Part shown: piece after piece, positions 45,435 to 54,536 of the stretch | How positions within the stretch are numbered: the first letter of the stretch is position 1 | Layout: the number at the start of each line of letters is the position of its first letter | Source of the DNA: Cognatundibacterium squillarum | GTDB lineage: Bacteria > Pseudomonadota > Gammaproteobacteria > Burkholderiales > Burkholderiaceae_D | Direction of reading: 5' to 3' | DNA length: 64,000 bases | Assembly (NCBI RefSeq): GCF_014652435.1 | Contig: NZ_BMYU01000004.1 | Span: forward strand, 186,001 to 250,000 | Translations under genes and position numbers: made by a program | The notes under the pieces: generated by a model | Seen by the model: only the letters and a program-made list of their open reading frames with translations | Database searches by the model: none | Told to the model about the DNA's origin: nothing

Positions 45435-47225
45435 TCAGAACAGATCGGCTTCCAGCGCCAGCAGATTGGCGGAACCGGAACGCGCCTGACGGATCAGCAT
45501 CGCTGTTTCCGGATACAGACGGGCAAAGTAGAAACGGATGGTTGCCAGTTTCGCTTTGTAGAAAGTGTCGCCGGAGGCTTCTTTTTCCAGCGCAATTTTT
45601 GCCATTTGTGCGAAGAAGTAGCTATACACCATGTGGCCAACCACGCGCAGGTAAGGAACGGCTGCTGCGCCGACTTCGTCCGGATTCTGGAAGGCTTTCA
45701 TACCGATTTCCATGGTCAGCTTGGTGACTTTGTCGCCCAGTTCTGCCAGCGGTGTCACGAATTCAGACATTTTTTCATCGGTACCGTTGGCCTCAACAAA
45801 CGCCTGTACTTTCGCGCCGAATTTACGCAGTTTGTTACCGTTGTCCATCAGGATCTTACGACCCAGCAGATCCAGCGACTGCACAGTGTTTGTGCCTTCG
45901 TAAATCATGTTGATACGGGCATCACGTACGTATTGTTCCATACCCCATTCAGAGATATAGCCGTGGCCACCGTACACTTGCAGACATTCGGAAGTAGATG
46001 TCCATGCGTTGTCAGTGATGAAAGCTTTGATGATCGGTGTCAGCAGCGCAACTTCGTCAGCACAGTCTTTACGAACTTGTTCGTCAGGGTGGTTCAGTTC
46101 TTTATCCAGTTGCAGTGCAACGTAAGAGCAGAATGCACGGCCACCTTCAGCATACGCTTTTGCTGTGAGCAGCATACGGCGTACATCAGGATGCACGATG
46201 ATAGGATCAGCTGGTTTTTCCGGTGCTTTCGGGCCGGACAGGCTGCGCATTTGCAGGCGGTCACGTGCATATACCAGTGCGTTCTGGTAAGCGATTTCAG
46301 TCAGACCCAGACCTTGCATACCAACGCCCAGACGTGCAGCGTTCATGAATACGAACATAGCCTGCAGACCTTTGTGCGGACCACCGATCAGCCAGCCTGT
46401 TGCGCCGTCCAAATTCATCTGGCAAGTGGAGTTACCGTGGATACCCATTTTTTCTTCGATCGCGCCGCAGAAAATCGGATTGCGTGCGCCATTGCTGCCA
46501 TCTGCATTCGGCAGGAATTTAGGAACGATGAACAGGGAAATACCTTTCGAACCTTCCGGTGCGCCTGGCAGACGTGCCAGTACCAGATGGACGATGTTCT
46601 GGGACATATCGTGTTCGCCAGCGGAAATAAAGATTTTCGCGCCAGTGATTTTGTAAGTGCCGTCTTCCTGTGGTTCTGCTTTCGTACGCAGCAGGCCCAG
46701 ATCAGTACCGCAGTGCGGTTCGGTCAGACACATTGTGCCTGTCCATTCACCGGAAATCAGTTTCGGCAGGTACAGGGATTTTTGTTCGTCTGTGCCGTGG
46801 GCGTGGATACATTCGTATGCACCGTGCGACAGGCCAGGATACATGGTCCATGCCTGGTTCGCAGAGTTCAGCATTTCGTAGAACGAATTGTTGACTGTCA
46901 GTGGCAGACCCTGACCACCGTATTCCGGATCGCAGGACAGCGCTGCCCAGCCGGCTTCCACGTATTGCTGGTACGCTTCTTTAAAGCCTTTTGGTGTGGT
47001 GACTGTTTTTGTTTCTTTATCGTGGTGGCAGCCTTCGCGGTCACCGGAATGGTTCAGCGGGAACAGTACCTGGGAAGTGAATTTGCCGCCTTCTTCCAGG
47101 ATCTGGTTGATGATATCTGCATCGACTTCGGCGTACGCAGGCAATTGTTTGAGTTCCGCTTCAACATTCAGTAACTCATGCAACACGAACTGCATATCAC
47201 GCAATGGAGCAACATATTGACCCAT
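45435..47225 (-). CDS. Acyl-CoA dehydrogenase with C-terminal extension
   Basis: FAD enzyme that makes the first double bond in beta-oxidation. 596 residues, longer than the 380-400 of short-chain types, with the C-terminal helical domain found in the PF12806 subgroup. Motifs: MCLTEPHCGTDLGLL, ITGAKIFISAGEHD, and the base region VYGGHGYISEWGMEQYVRD followed by IYEGTNTVQSLDLLGRK. First enzyme gene after the TetR regulator; ribosome site AGGAGA. Confidence 0.95.
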   Translation of the reverse strand: MGQYVAPLRDMQFVLHELLNVEAELKQLPAYAEVDADIINQILEEGGKFTSQVLFPLNHSGDREGCHHDKETKTVTTPKGFKEAYQQYVEAGWAALSCDPEYGGQGLPLTVNNSFYEMLNSANQAWTMYPGLSHGAYECIHAHGTDEQKSLYLPKLISGEWTGTMCLTEPHCGTDLGLLRTKAEPQEDGTYKITGAKIFISAGEHDMSQNIVHLVLARLPGAPEGSKGISLFIVPKFLPNADGSNGARNPIFCGAIEEKMGIHGNSTCQMNLDGATGWLIGGPHKGLQAMFVFMNAARLGVGMQGLGLTEIAYQNALVYARDRLQMRSLSGPKAPEKPADPIIVHPDVRRMLLTAKAYAEGGRAFCSYVALQLDKELNHPDEQVRKDCADEVALLTPIIKAFITDNAWTSTSECLQVYGGHGYISEWGMEQYVRDARINMIYEGTNTVQSLDLLGRKILMDNGNKLRKFGAKVQAFVEANGTDEKMSEFVTPLAELGDKVTKLTMEIGMKAFQNPDEVGAAAVPYLRVVGHMVYSYFFAQMAKIALEKEASGDTFYKAKLATIRFYFARLYPETAMLIRQARSGSANLLALEADLF

Positions 47226-47287
47226 AATTTTCTCCTGACGGCAAATTGAATATGGTTAATTAAACAGGTACTGCGAATGCCGGAAGA

Positions 47288-47938
47288 TCAGGCAACTGCC
47301 TTCGTTACCGGCGCATAATATTCGATCATTCGTTCGAATCCGGACTGCGCTCTTTCCACACTGCCCGGTTTGCGCATAAAGCGCGCATCGTGATGCAGTG
47401 CCAGAATCAGGCCATACATTTCATACACAATCTGATCTGCTTCGACATCGTTTCGCAGATGTCCCAGCTCAATCGCCTGTGCAGCAGCACGCTGCAAGGC
47501 CCCTTGCCAGGCTTTGACCATCCCAACCAGCGCTTCGCGGATCGGGCCGGGTCTGTCGTCGTACTCCACTGCGCCACTGATATAAATACAGCCGGACGCA
47601 ATTTCCACCGTCACCCGTTTCACCCACAATGCAAACATCGCTTGCAAACGTGGCAGTCCGCGTGCTTCTTTCAGGCTGGGGTAAAACACTTCCTGTTCAA
47701 AGTGGTGGTGATACAGTTTGAGTACTTCGATCTGCAAATCTTCACGCGAACCGAAATGTGCAAACACGCCGGACTTGCTCATGTTCATTTTTTCAGCCAG
47801 CAAGCCGATAGTCAGCCCTTCCAGCCCGTCCCGGCTGGCGGCATCCAGCGCTACGTCGAGAATCGCAGCCCGGGTCAGCTCACCTTTACGCATGAATTTT
47901 GATGTCATATTCATATCAAATTGCAATTCTGAAATCAT
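47288..47938 (-). CDS. TetR/AcrR family regulator of the beta-oxidation genes
   Basis: 216 residues. N-terminal helix-turn-helix (TRAAILDVAL...LTIGLLAEKMNMSKSGVFAHF) and a C-terminal ligand domain with two Cys-poor helices. GGGAAG precedes the ATG at 47938. It lies directly upstream of the acyl-CoA dehydrogenase on the same strand, so it probably controls that operon and responds to acyl-CoA. A dyad GAACGCTCGTAC lies about 42 bases before its start. Confidence 0.9.
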   Translation of the reverse strand: MISELQFDMNMTSKFMRKGELTRAAILDVALDAASRDGLEGLTIGLLAEKMNMSKSGVFAHFGSREDLQIEVLKLYHHHFEQEVFYPSLKEARGLPRLQAMFALWVKRVTVEIASGCIYISGAVEYDDRPGPIREALVGMVKAWQGALQRAAAQAIELGHLRNDVEADQIVYEMYGLILALHHDARFMRKPGSVERAQSGFERMIEYYAPVTKAVA

Positions 47939-47979
47939 TTGCTGCTTCCCGGTTATAACAGTTAATCAGCAAATTTATC

Positions 47980-47991
47980 GAACGCTCGTAC
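47980..47991. promoter_or_regulatory. Candidate operator upstream of the TetR gene
   Basis: GAACGCTCGTAC fits an imperfect dyad GNACG-NN-CGTNC. A second match occurs at 48604-48615, and both are followed by TACTATT. Confidence 0.4.
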
Positions 47992-48123
47992 TATTATGCA
48001 GAGTGCCTTAAATGTCAAACTCAAAGGCTTTGCATTAGAGTGGAGTATCTATTTATCTGTGACGAACCGGCGTGCCGGTTTTTCTCCTTTCTGACGGCCC
48101 GACTGCCGTCCTGCAAACCCTGA

Positions 48124-48513
48124 TTAACCCCAGCCGGAATCCAGCCTGCGGCGGTCGCGCTTGGTCGGGCGTCCGTGTATCGCCGCAGCCGGCTCATGAA
48201 AGTACCTGCGCTTTTCCGCTTCTGTCGCACGCGCAGTACGGCTGGCCTCTGTTTCTTCATACATGGTCTGCGCCAGCGGTGCCGGACCACGGGTTTCTGA
48301 TACCAGTAACACCGTCACTGTCCACACTTGCTCTCCGTGATGAATTTCAAGAATGTCACCGCTGCGCACCGTGTGCGCTGGCTTCACCCTTTGCTCATTC
48401 TGCAACACCCTGCCAAGCTCAATCGCATTCGTGGCAAGTGTTCGGGTTTTAAAAAAACGGGCGGCCCACAGCCATTTATCAAGGCGGGTGGTTTCAGTCT
48501 GTGGAAGTTTCAT
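48124..48513 (-). CDS. hslR: S4-domain RNA-binding protein, heat shock protein 15 type
   Basis: The start at 48513 (MKLPQTETTRLDKWLWAARF) fits the family better than the longer frame from 48573. About 129 residues: S4 domain (RLDKWLWAARFFKTRTLATNAI, then GRVLQNEQRVKPAH) and a basic C-terminal tail (RPTKRDRRRLDSGWG). In E. coli Hsp15 binds stalled 50S subunits carrying nascent peptidyl-tRNA. The ribosome site is weak. No partner gene next to it. Confidence 0.88.
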   Translation of the reverse strand: MKLPQTETTRLDKWLWAARFFKTRTLATNAIELGRVLQNEQRVKPAHTVRSGDILEIHHGEQVWTVTVLLVSETRGPAPLAQTMYEETEASRTARATEAEKRRYFHEPAAAIHGRPTKRDRRRLDSGWG

Positions 48514-49170
48514 GGTGTTATCACGATCAGGAGACACAGCATGCATAGCCAATATGTCAATGGCGTGACACATGCCGGAGCGGTGCCGGACAAATGCAAA
48601 TTTGTACGTACGTTCATACTATTTTGTGCACTCTATTGCAGCAACGGGCGAATTACAAGGCATTTGCAAAGGCTGAGCTGCTTTTCCCGGACGCTGAATT
48701 TTTCACTCAGACGGAAAGACTGCGATGTGCAGCGGATTGCATTGCAGCATCATGCAACAAGTCAGCGCTGGGACCTTACATGTAAATTAAAAATCCTTAC
48801 GTTCTATAGCAACAACAAAAGATGTATATTTCCCTGATAACTGCACAATATTCAAAAAAAAACCGCTATTCTTTGAAAATTCCGGGTCTGGTGTCCCTCA
48901 GCATGTGTTCCGGCGGGAAGCTGGCACTTTGATTGATCGCCATACGGCTGAATGTCGGACATCGCAAGACGATCACCGGATCTGCACGAGATGGATTGCA
49001 CGTCTGCCCTGTTACTACTCCGGCAATCTATTGCCACCGTATCCGGCGAATTAGCGCTATGCTGCTTACAGTACCGGAACGACACCGGAAATACAGCAGT
49101 TAGTTCATGAGTTGATATGACCGATTGTGGTTAAAACTTGCATTCTGTTTGACAGCTTCAGGGAGACATC
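48514..49170. other. Long intergenic region between hslR and the diguanylate cyclase
   Basis: About 650 bases between divergent genes. I find no tRNA, no convincing ORF and no strong terminator. It contains the second GNACGNNCGTNC site (48604-48615) and must hold both promoters. Confidence 0.5.
48604..48615. promoter_or_regulatory. Second candidate TetR-type site
   Basis: GTACGTACGTTC, followed by ATACTATTTTG; shares the dyad and the TACTATT tail with the site upstream of the TetR gene. It lies about 90 bases before hslR. Confidence 0.3.
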
Positions 49171-50928
49171 ATGTCCGGCCAGGCGAACAGTGTTTTACAG
49201 CAGGAAATGCCATTTGACACCGTCATGCGGCAGTCGCCGCTGGGGATGGCTGTCATCGCCATGGACGGTACCTATGTTGCTGTCAATGATGCCTATGCAC
49301 GTATCTATGGCTATCTTCCGACAGAAATGCAGGGACACTCTTTCCTGATGATATTTCCCGAAGACCAACGGGAGTCTTTATTGCGCTTGCATCAGAATTT
49401 TCTGATGTACGGAGGCACGCTCAGCGGTGAATGGGAAGTGCTGCGCAAAGATGGAACCCACTCACATGTCATCAGTGAATCGGCATGTGTGCGTGGTCAG
49501 GATGGCACCGACCGGCGGCTGGTATATGTCACGGATATCTCTGCCAGACGCAAAATAGAAGCAGAACTGGAAGCATCCAGAATTTTTGCCCATGCCGTCA
49601 TTGACGGATTGAGTTCACAGCTGTGTGTGCTGAACGAAGATGGCATTATTGTTTCTGCCAATCACGCGTGGCGCCGGTTTTATATTGATAACGGTGGCGA
49701 TCCGGAACACTTGCTGAAACCAGTCAGCTATCTGGAAATATGTATGGCGGCGAACGGATCGCAGCGACGCGGGCAACCGGATACAAGCGGTTTTCCTGAG
49801 CAGTTAAAGCGGGTACTGCGCGGTGATTTGCAATCCTTCGAACTGGAATATCCGTGGCATACCCCGACCGAGCGTCGCTGGTTTATTGCCAGAGCTTACC
49901 GCCTGCCCGGTGTCAGCCCGGCGCGTATCGTGGTTTCTCACGACAATGTGACTGCATTAAAAAATGCGCAGGAAGAATTACATGAAGCGCTGCGCTTTAC
50001 CCGCAAACTGATTCACTCCATGCAGGATGGTTTCATGGTTCTGGACAAACGCTTCCGGCCTGTGGAGGTCAATCCGGCAATGTGCCGCATGACCGGATAT
50101 ACGGAATCGTCGTTACTGTACAGCGAACATCCTTTTCCCTATCTGCATCATATGCAGACCGAAGAATTAAATCAGTTATTTCATCAGATTCATGAAGCGA
50201 CCGAACGTGAAATTGAATTCGTGATCGCACATCCGGAGAAAGGCCATTTCCCTGCGAGCATGACGGTATCGCGTATTTACGATGAAGACGGACAAGTGAT
50301 GCATTACATCGCTACCGTGAAAGATATTACCGAGCGCCGCAGGGTGGAGCAGGAAATTCAGCGGCTGGCATTCTATGATGCTCTGACCGGATTACCGAAC
50401 CGGCGTTTGTTACACGACCGGCTGGAACACTGTCTGCGCGGCAGCCGCCGGCATGCACTGCACGGTGCGGTACTGATGCTGGATCTGGACAACTTTAAAC
50501 CGCTGAATGACCATTTCGGCCATGATGCCGGCGACAGCCTGCTGGTTGAGGTCGCAAACCGGCTGCAAGCCTGCGTGCGTGCTTCGGATACGGTGGCACG
50601 TCTGGGAGGGGATGAATTTGTGGTGATTATCTGTGAGCTGGATTCAGAAACCGGTGTTTCATTCGAACTGGCTGCGCAAATCGCTGAAAAAATGCAGCAG
50701 AGCCTGACTATTCCTTATCAACTGCGTTTAAGAAACGGTGAGACTGAGAAAATTCTGCAGCATCATTGTTCAGCCAGTGTCGGTGTGGCCTTGTTTTCCG
50801 CACCGGAACATCATGCGGCAGACATACTGAAGCGCGCAGATCAGGCGATGTATCAGGCCAAAGAACGCGGACGTAACCGGGTTTGTTTCGCTGATTTTCC
50901 ACCACGGCGCTCCGCTTCAGTTCACTGA
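49171..50928 (+). CDS. Diguanylate cyclase with three PAS domains
   Basis: 585 residues, no membrane helix. PAS1 at about 10-130, PAS2 about 135-265, PAS3 about 275-395, then a GGDEF domain starting at LAFYDALTGLPN. GGDEF is intact in VARLGGDEFVV and preceded by RASD at the I-site spacing. No EAL domain, so it should make c-di-GMP, probably in response to cytoplasmic redox, light or small-molecule cues sensed by the PAS domains. AGGGAGA ribosome site. It converges with the DUF429 gene with only 21 bases between stops. Confidence 0.93.
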   Translation: MSGQANSVLQQEMPFDTVMRQSPLGMAVIAMDGTYVAVNDAYARIYGYLPTEMQGHSFLMIFPEDQRESLLRLHQNFLMYGGTLSGEWEVLRKDGTHSHVISESACVRGQDGTDRRLVYVTDISARRKIEAELEASRIFAHAVIDGLSSQLCVLNEDGIIVSANHAWRRFYIDNGGDPEHLLKPVSYLEICMAANGSQRRGQPDTSGFPEQLKRVLRGDLQSFELEYPWHTPTERRWFIARAYRLPGVSPARIVVSHDNVTALKNAQEELHEALRFTRKLIHSMQDGFMVLDKRFRPVEVNPAMCRMTGYTESSLLYSEHPFPYLHHMQTEELNQLFHQIHEATEREIEFVIAHPEKGHFPASMTVSRIYDEDGQVMHYIATVKDITERRRVEQEIQRLAFYDALTGLPNRRLLHDRLEHCLRGSRRHALHGAVLMLDLDNFKPLNDHFGHDAGDSLLVEVANRLQACVRASDTVARLGGDEFVVIICELDSETGVSFELAAQIAEKMQQSLTIPYQLRLRNGETEKILQHHCSASVGVALFSAPEHHAADILKRADQAMYQAKERGRNRVCFADFPPRRSASVH

Positions 50929-50949
50929 AACACAGCGACTGCCTGCAGT

Positions 50950-51756
50950 TCAGAGATCGCAACCAACAATCCAGCCTTCGAGCGTATCAAACGCCGGCAA
51001 TCCCCAGTTCTGTTCTTTGCGCTGCCATGCCCAGCCTGCCAGCAATAAACACAGCAATGCATCCAGACAGTCGCCACTGCCATCCTGAATAATTTCGTCC
51101 GCAAAATCATTGCAGTCCACAGGCAATCCCCAGCGCGTTTCACCACGCTGCACTGCCAGCAATATCTGCCTGCGCGCCTGCAAACGTGCTTCATTCTGTT
51201 TTTGTTTCTGATCGTTCTTGTAAGACGCGTTAGTGATACTGCGTGCGACCATGCCCGGATACGCTTCCAGTGCGATTCGCTGCGGATCGCCGTTCATCAT
51301 CCCCGGCAAGCTTGCGTTTGCACCAAGCAGCAACGGTACGCCGGCATGCAGCATGATGGCGACTGGCGGGTTAATCCATTTCATCGAGGGCGAAGAGCCC
51401 GCAGGCCGGTCAGTCTGCCGATGCGCGAATTTCTGGCCGGGAGGATGCGCATCACAGTAGGCTTTGCAGGCAGCGCGCAGCTGATCGCGGCTGAGCTGTT
51501 GCAGATGCTGTATCAGCTCCGGATAACTGCAAGGCCAGCCATGCCATTCGACAAAGCCACGCGGCAGCGAAAATGGTAAATCGCAGGCGGCCAGCCAGGC
51601 TGGCTCTGCCTGCAGCCATTCTGCAAACTGCGTCAGCGAAATAAATGTCTTAAAACCTGTTAAATACAACTGCTCAGAACGCAATTCACCGGTAGCAACG
51701 ACCACTGGTTTGCGTTTTGACGGTGAACTGGTGAAATCCACACCGGCGAGTATCAT
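50950..51756 (-). CDS. DUF429 family protein
   Basis: 268 residues. Starts MILAGVDFTSSP, the Asp-containing strand typical of DUF429, a family predicted to have an RNase H-like fold. Other conserved parts: ACDLPFSLPRGFVE, ALEAYPGMVAR, and GSGDCLDALLCLLLAGWA near the C-terminus. Biochemical function is not known. It overlaps clsB by four bases and is the last gene of the nudB-EEP-clsB-DUF429 unit. Confidence 0.88.
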   Translation of the reverse strand: MILAGVDFTSSPSKRKPVVVATGELRSEQLYLTGFKTFISLTQFAEWLQAEPAWLAACDLPFSLPRGFVEWHGWPCSYPELIQHLQQLSRDQLRAACKAYCDAHPPGQKFAHRQTDRPAGSSPSMKWINPPVAIMLHAGVPLLLGANASLPGMMNGDPQRIALEAYPGMVARSITNASYKNDQKQKQNEARLQARRQILLAVQRGETRWGLPVDCNDFADEIIQDGSGDCLDALLCLLLAGWAWQRKEQNWGLPAFDTLEGWIVGCDL

Positions 51757-52916
51757 CCGTAATATCCGAGCGTAATAATGCGCATCAGCGCACGATACAG
51801 AATATAGGCAAAACCGTTATACACCCTTCGCCACCACGGGATCTGATCATAATCGGCCAGACGGATTTCCCTGCCCTGCGCAATTCCGTCACGTAATTCT
51901 TTATCGATTTCTGCCGTCAGCCGGTGATCACGCACGACAATATTCGATTCGTGGTTCAGAAACAGACTGAGACCATCAAAATTACTGGAACCGACACTGG
52001 CCCAGTCGTGATCCACAATCGCCACTTTGGCATGCAACTGCGTGCGGTGATATTCGACGATACGCACACCGCGTTTCAGTAGGCGCGGATAGTAAGCCTG
52101 CGTGACCGCATCCTGCAGGCGGAATTGCCCGACACCGACCAGCAGCACCACTTCCACACCGCGCTGCGCGGCCATGGTCATAGCCCGCCGGAATTTACGT
52201 CCCGGTGCAAAATATGGTGTTACCAGCACAGCGCGCTGTTTTGCCCTGCCAAGCGCCTGCAAAAACGCTTTCTGTATGCTGCTGCGGTTACGCAGGTTAT
52301 CGCGTACCAGCAATGCTGCCAGCCCGGTTTGCTGACTTGCCAGACGCGCTTCCTGACGCAGGCTGCGCAGCAATCCGAAGCGGGAACGCAAATCCATCGC
52401 ACCCGCTTTACGCCACTGCGCGTCGACTTCACTGTGAATGACGGGCACCAGCGGCCCCAGTATGCGCAGCGCAAAATCCCAGCGCGGAAACGGCAGCCGG
52501 ATACCGGAACCATCGTCAGAGATCAGATCATCAATAATATTCAGACCACCAACGAAGGCGACCTGTCCGTCACACACAGTAATCTTGCGATGGGTACGTG
52601 CCAGCCCGCGCCGGAACCAGGGATTAAATAAACGGCATGCAACGCCTTCGCGTAAAAGAATCAGGCACAATTGTTCAGCGTGTTCGCGTCCGCTGCCTAA
52701 CCAGTCAATCACTACCCGCACGCTGACACCGCGTTGCGCAGCCTGTATCAGCGCCTGCTGAATGCGGAATCCTGTCTCATCAGGCTGGAAAATATAGGTT
52801 TCCAGATAAATTTCATTTCTGGCTTCGTTAATGGCTTGCAGCAGGGCCGGAAAATATTCCGCACCGCTGCGCAGCAGGTGCAAATCATTGCCCTGAATGA
52901 ACTCAACACGCGGCAT
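51753..52916 (-). CDS. clsB: Cardiolipin synthase B (phospholipase D family)
   Basis: 387 residues. Two HKD motifs: HRKITVCDG in the first half and HAKVAIVDHD in the second, each with the downstream Gly/Ser-Asn (GGLNI, GSSNFD). ClsB enzymes make cardiolipin or transfer phosphatidyl groups at the inner membrane. The C-terminus ends with a hydrophobic segment (YNGFAYILYRALMRIITLG). It follows the EEP gene by two bases. Confidence 0.93.
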   Translation of the reverse strand: MPRVEFIQGNDLHLLRSGAEYFPALLQAINEARNEIYLETYIFQPDETGFRIQQALIQAAQRGVSVRVVIDWLGSGREHAEQLCLILLREGVACRLFNPWFRRGLARTHRKITVCDGQVAFVGGLNIIDDLISDDGSGIRLPFPRWDFALRILGPLVPVIHSEVDAQWRKAGAMDLRSRFGLLRSLRQEARLASQQTGLAALLVRDNLRNRSSIQKAFLQALGRAKQRAVLVTPYFAPGRKFRRAMTMAAQRGVEVVLLVGVGQFRLQDAVTQAYYPRLLKRGVRIVEYHRTQLHAKVAIVDHDWASVGSSNFDGLSLFLNHESNIVVRDHRLTAEIDKELRDGIAQGREIRLADYDQIPWWRRVYNGFAYILYRALMRIITLGYYG

Positions 52917-52918
52917 GA

Positions 52919-53725
52919 TCAGCGCGATTCTGCGAAATCCAGCTGCACCATGATCGGTGCATGGTCAGATAACTGCCGCCACGGCGCCCCCTGTAATACC
53001 GTCGCCTCGCTGATACGAAAGCCACGGGTGTAAACACGATCCAGACACAGCCACGGGAAACCTGCCGGAAAGGTACGTGCATGCACCGGTGTCTGCTTAC
53101 GCAAATGACGTGCAAGCGGCAGTAAAGCTGAAGTCTGCCCGTGCTCGCATACCGCATCAAATGCTTCCACCACACCCAGTTCCTGATACAGGGTCTGGCT
53201 CAGTTGCTGATTCCAGTCATTAAAATCACCGGCAATGATGACGGGCTCATTGTCCGGTGTATCGCGCCGCACGGTATCGATCAGCGCCTGAATCTGGCGG
53301 CGGCGACTGGCGGCAAACAAACCCAGGTGAATCACAAAGCAATGCACAGCGATGTCACCGATGCCAACCCTTGCATGCAAAATGCCACGCTGCTCCAGCC
53401 TGTGATCGGAAACATCGTGGTTTGCTGAGGAAAAAATCGGGTAGCGGCTGAGTAGCGCGTTGCCGTGGTGCCCGTGCTGATACACCGCATTTTTGCCGTA
53501 CACATGATGATGACTGTCGCCCGCCAGAAATTCATGCTGCCCTGCATCCGGCCACCCTGCATGGCGTTGCGCATGCACATCGTGCCTGCCCTGCACTTCC
53601 TGTAAAAACAGAATATCGGCATCCAGTCCGGCAATAGCCTGCTTCAGATGATGGATACGTGCCTGACGCCCGAAGGCGCTGACACCTTTATGAATGTTGT
53701 AACTGGCGATGCGCAGTATGCTCAT
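52919..53725 (-). CDS. Endonuclease/exonuclease/phosphatase family protein
   Basis: The start at 53725 (MSILRIASYNIHKG) is used because it overlaps the nudB stop (ATGA); the longer frame lies inside nudB. About 268 residues. EEP motifs: ASYNIHKGV, FLQEVQG (metal Glu), VIIAGDFNDWN and LSDHAPIMV. Next to clsB in many betaproteobacteria. Substrate unknown; the family includes nucleases and phospholipid phosphodiesterases, and the link with clsB hints at lipid metabolism. Confidence 0.9.
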   Translation of the reverse strand: MSILRIASYNIHKGVSAFGRQARIHHLKQAIAGLDADILFLQEVQGRHDVHAQRHAGWPDAGQHEFLAGDSHHHVYGKNAVYQHGHHGNALLSRYPIFSSANHDVSDHRLEQRGILHARVGIGDIAVHCFVIHLGLFAASRRRQIQALIDTVRRDTPDNEPVIIAGDFNDWNQQLSQTLYQELGVVEAFDAVCEHGQTSALLPLARHLRKQTPVHARTFPAGFPWLCLDRVYTRGFRISEATVLQGAPWRQLSDHAPIMVQLDFAESR

Positions 53726-54189
53726 AAGGCGCTCATGATTTCCGGCTGGTGATAACGGGGCAACAACAGAATCGCTTCGGTATTCGACGGCGAAAAGCAC
53801 AAATCAGCCGCTTCACGCCAGGGCAGCCAGCGGTAGCGCAGGTGTTCACGCGGTGCCAGCGTGACTGCGGTTCCTTCCGGGACACACAGTCCAAATACAT
53901 GCTCGGTGTTTTGCGTCACACCCGGTGCATAACGATGACGCCAGACCGGATAAATTTCATAGACATTGCGTATCTGCCAGTCTGTGATTACGCCACAGCC
54001 TGCATCAATGCCGGTTTCTTCCGCCACTTCCCGTATTGCTGTCTCCAGCAAGGGCTCGTCCGGCGTATCGCGTGAACCTGTCACCGACTGCCAGAAATCC
54101 GGTTTATCCGTGCGCTCCATCACCAGCACATCCATCGCCGGGGTATAAATCACCACCAGCACCGATTCCGGAATTTTGTATTGAGTCAT
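53722..54189 (-). CDS. nudB: Dihydroneopterin triphosphate diphosphatase
   Basis: 155 residues. Nudix box from GSRDTPDEP to REVAEETGI is complete, matching Gx5Ex7REUxEExGU. NudB removes pyrophosphate from dihydroneopterin triphosphate in folate synthesis. N-terminal YKIPESVLVVIYTPAMDVLVMER is typical of NudB. First gene of its operon. Confidence 0.92.
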   Translation of the reverse strand: MTQYKIPESVLVVIYTPAMDVLVMERTDKPDFWQSVTGSRDTPDEPLLETAIREVAEETGIDAGCGVITDWQIRNVYEIYPVWRHRYAPGVTQNTEHVFGLCVPEGTAVTLAPREHLRYRWLPWREAADLCFSPSNTEAILLLPRYHQPEIMSAL

Positions 54190-54200
54190 CCGTGATCCAG

Positions 54201-54233
54201 AAAAAAAAGCCAGCTCCTATTATAGAACCGGCT
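54201..54233 (-). terminator. Terminator behind the DUF2892 gene
   Basis: Minus-strand stem AGCCGGTTC/GGAGCTGGCT (imperfect) followed by eight T. Confidence 0.75.
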
Positions 54234-54285
54234 CCAATGTAACGCACGGACCACCTCGCGGCGGCTGACAACAGAGTGAAATAAC

Positions 54286-54468
54286 TTAACGCTTACAGCT
54301 GTTCAGACCAAACGGCAGATATGCCGGACACCAGCGAATCAGGCCAGTCATCAGCGGAACGATACCCAGCCAGCCCCAGTTGGTCGGCACCAGCCAGACC
54401 AGACTCAGCAAGATCAGGCCGGCAATAATACGCACCAGACGATCTGCACCACCGACATTTGCCTGCAT
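54286..54468 (-). CDS. DUF2892 inner-membrane protein
   Basis: The start at 54468 (MQANVGGADRLVRII) is chosen for its GGGAGA ribosome site. 60 residues with two membrane helices and the family features NVGxxDRxxRI, WLGIVPLMTGLIRWCPAY. Such proteins often occur with rhodanese or sulfide-handling genes. Here it follows a Crp/Fnr regulator on the same strand. Confidence 0.88.
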   Translation of the reverse strand: MQANVGGADRLVRIIAGLILLSLVWLVPTNWGWLGIVPLMTGLIRWCPAYLPFGLNSCKR

Positions 54469-54536
54469 ACGATTCTCCCGAAAAAATGTAGATGACCACA
54501 TTTCAGCACAGAGAAATCAGCAGCTCAGTGACTAAG

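Noticed and set aside
42973..45489. 838-codon open frame antisense to the dehydrogenase/hydratase fusion
   Set aside because: It is the exact shadow of a well-supported gene, rich in Cys/His/Phe, and has no family features. Similar long shadows opposite the acyl-CoA dehydrogenase (45333-47174), thiolase (41783-42916) and aspS (58649-60685) arise from the strong codon bias of those highly expressed genes.
48062..48085. Dyad AACCGGC-GT-GCCGGTT as terminator of hslR
   Set aside because: The T-run follows on the plus strand, where no gene ends; on the minus strand no T-run follows the stem.
48574..49170. tRNA or small RNA in the long gap upstream of the diguanylate cyclase
   Set aside because: No T-loop consensus or cloverleaf could be found on either strand, and no strong terminator marks an RNA gene.
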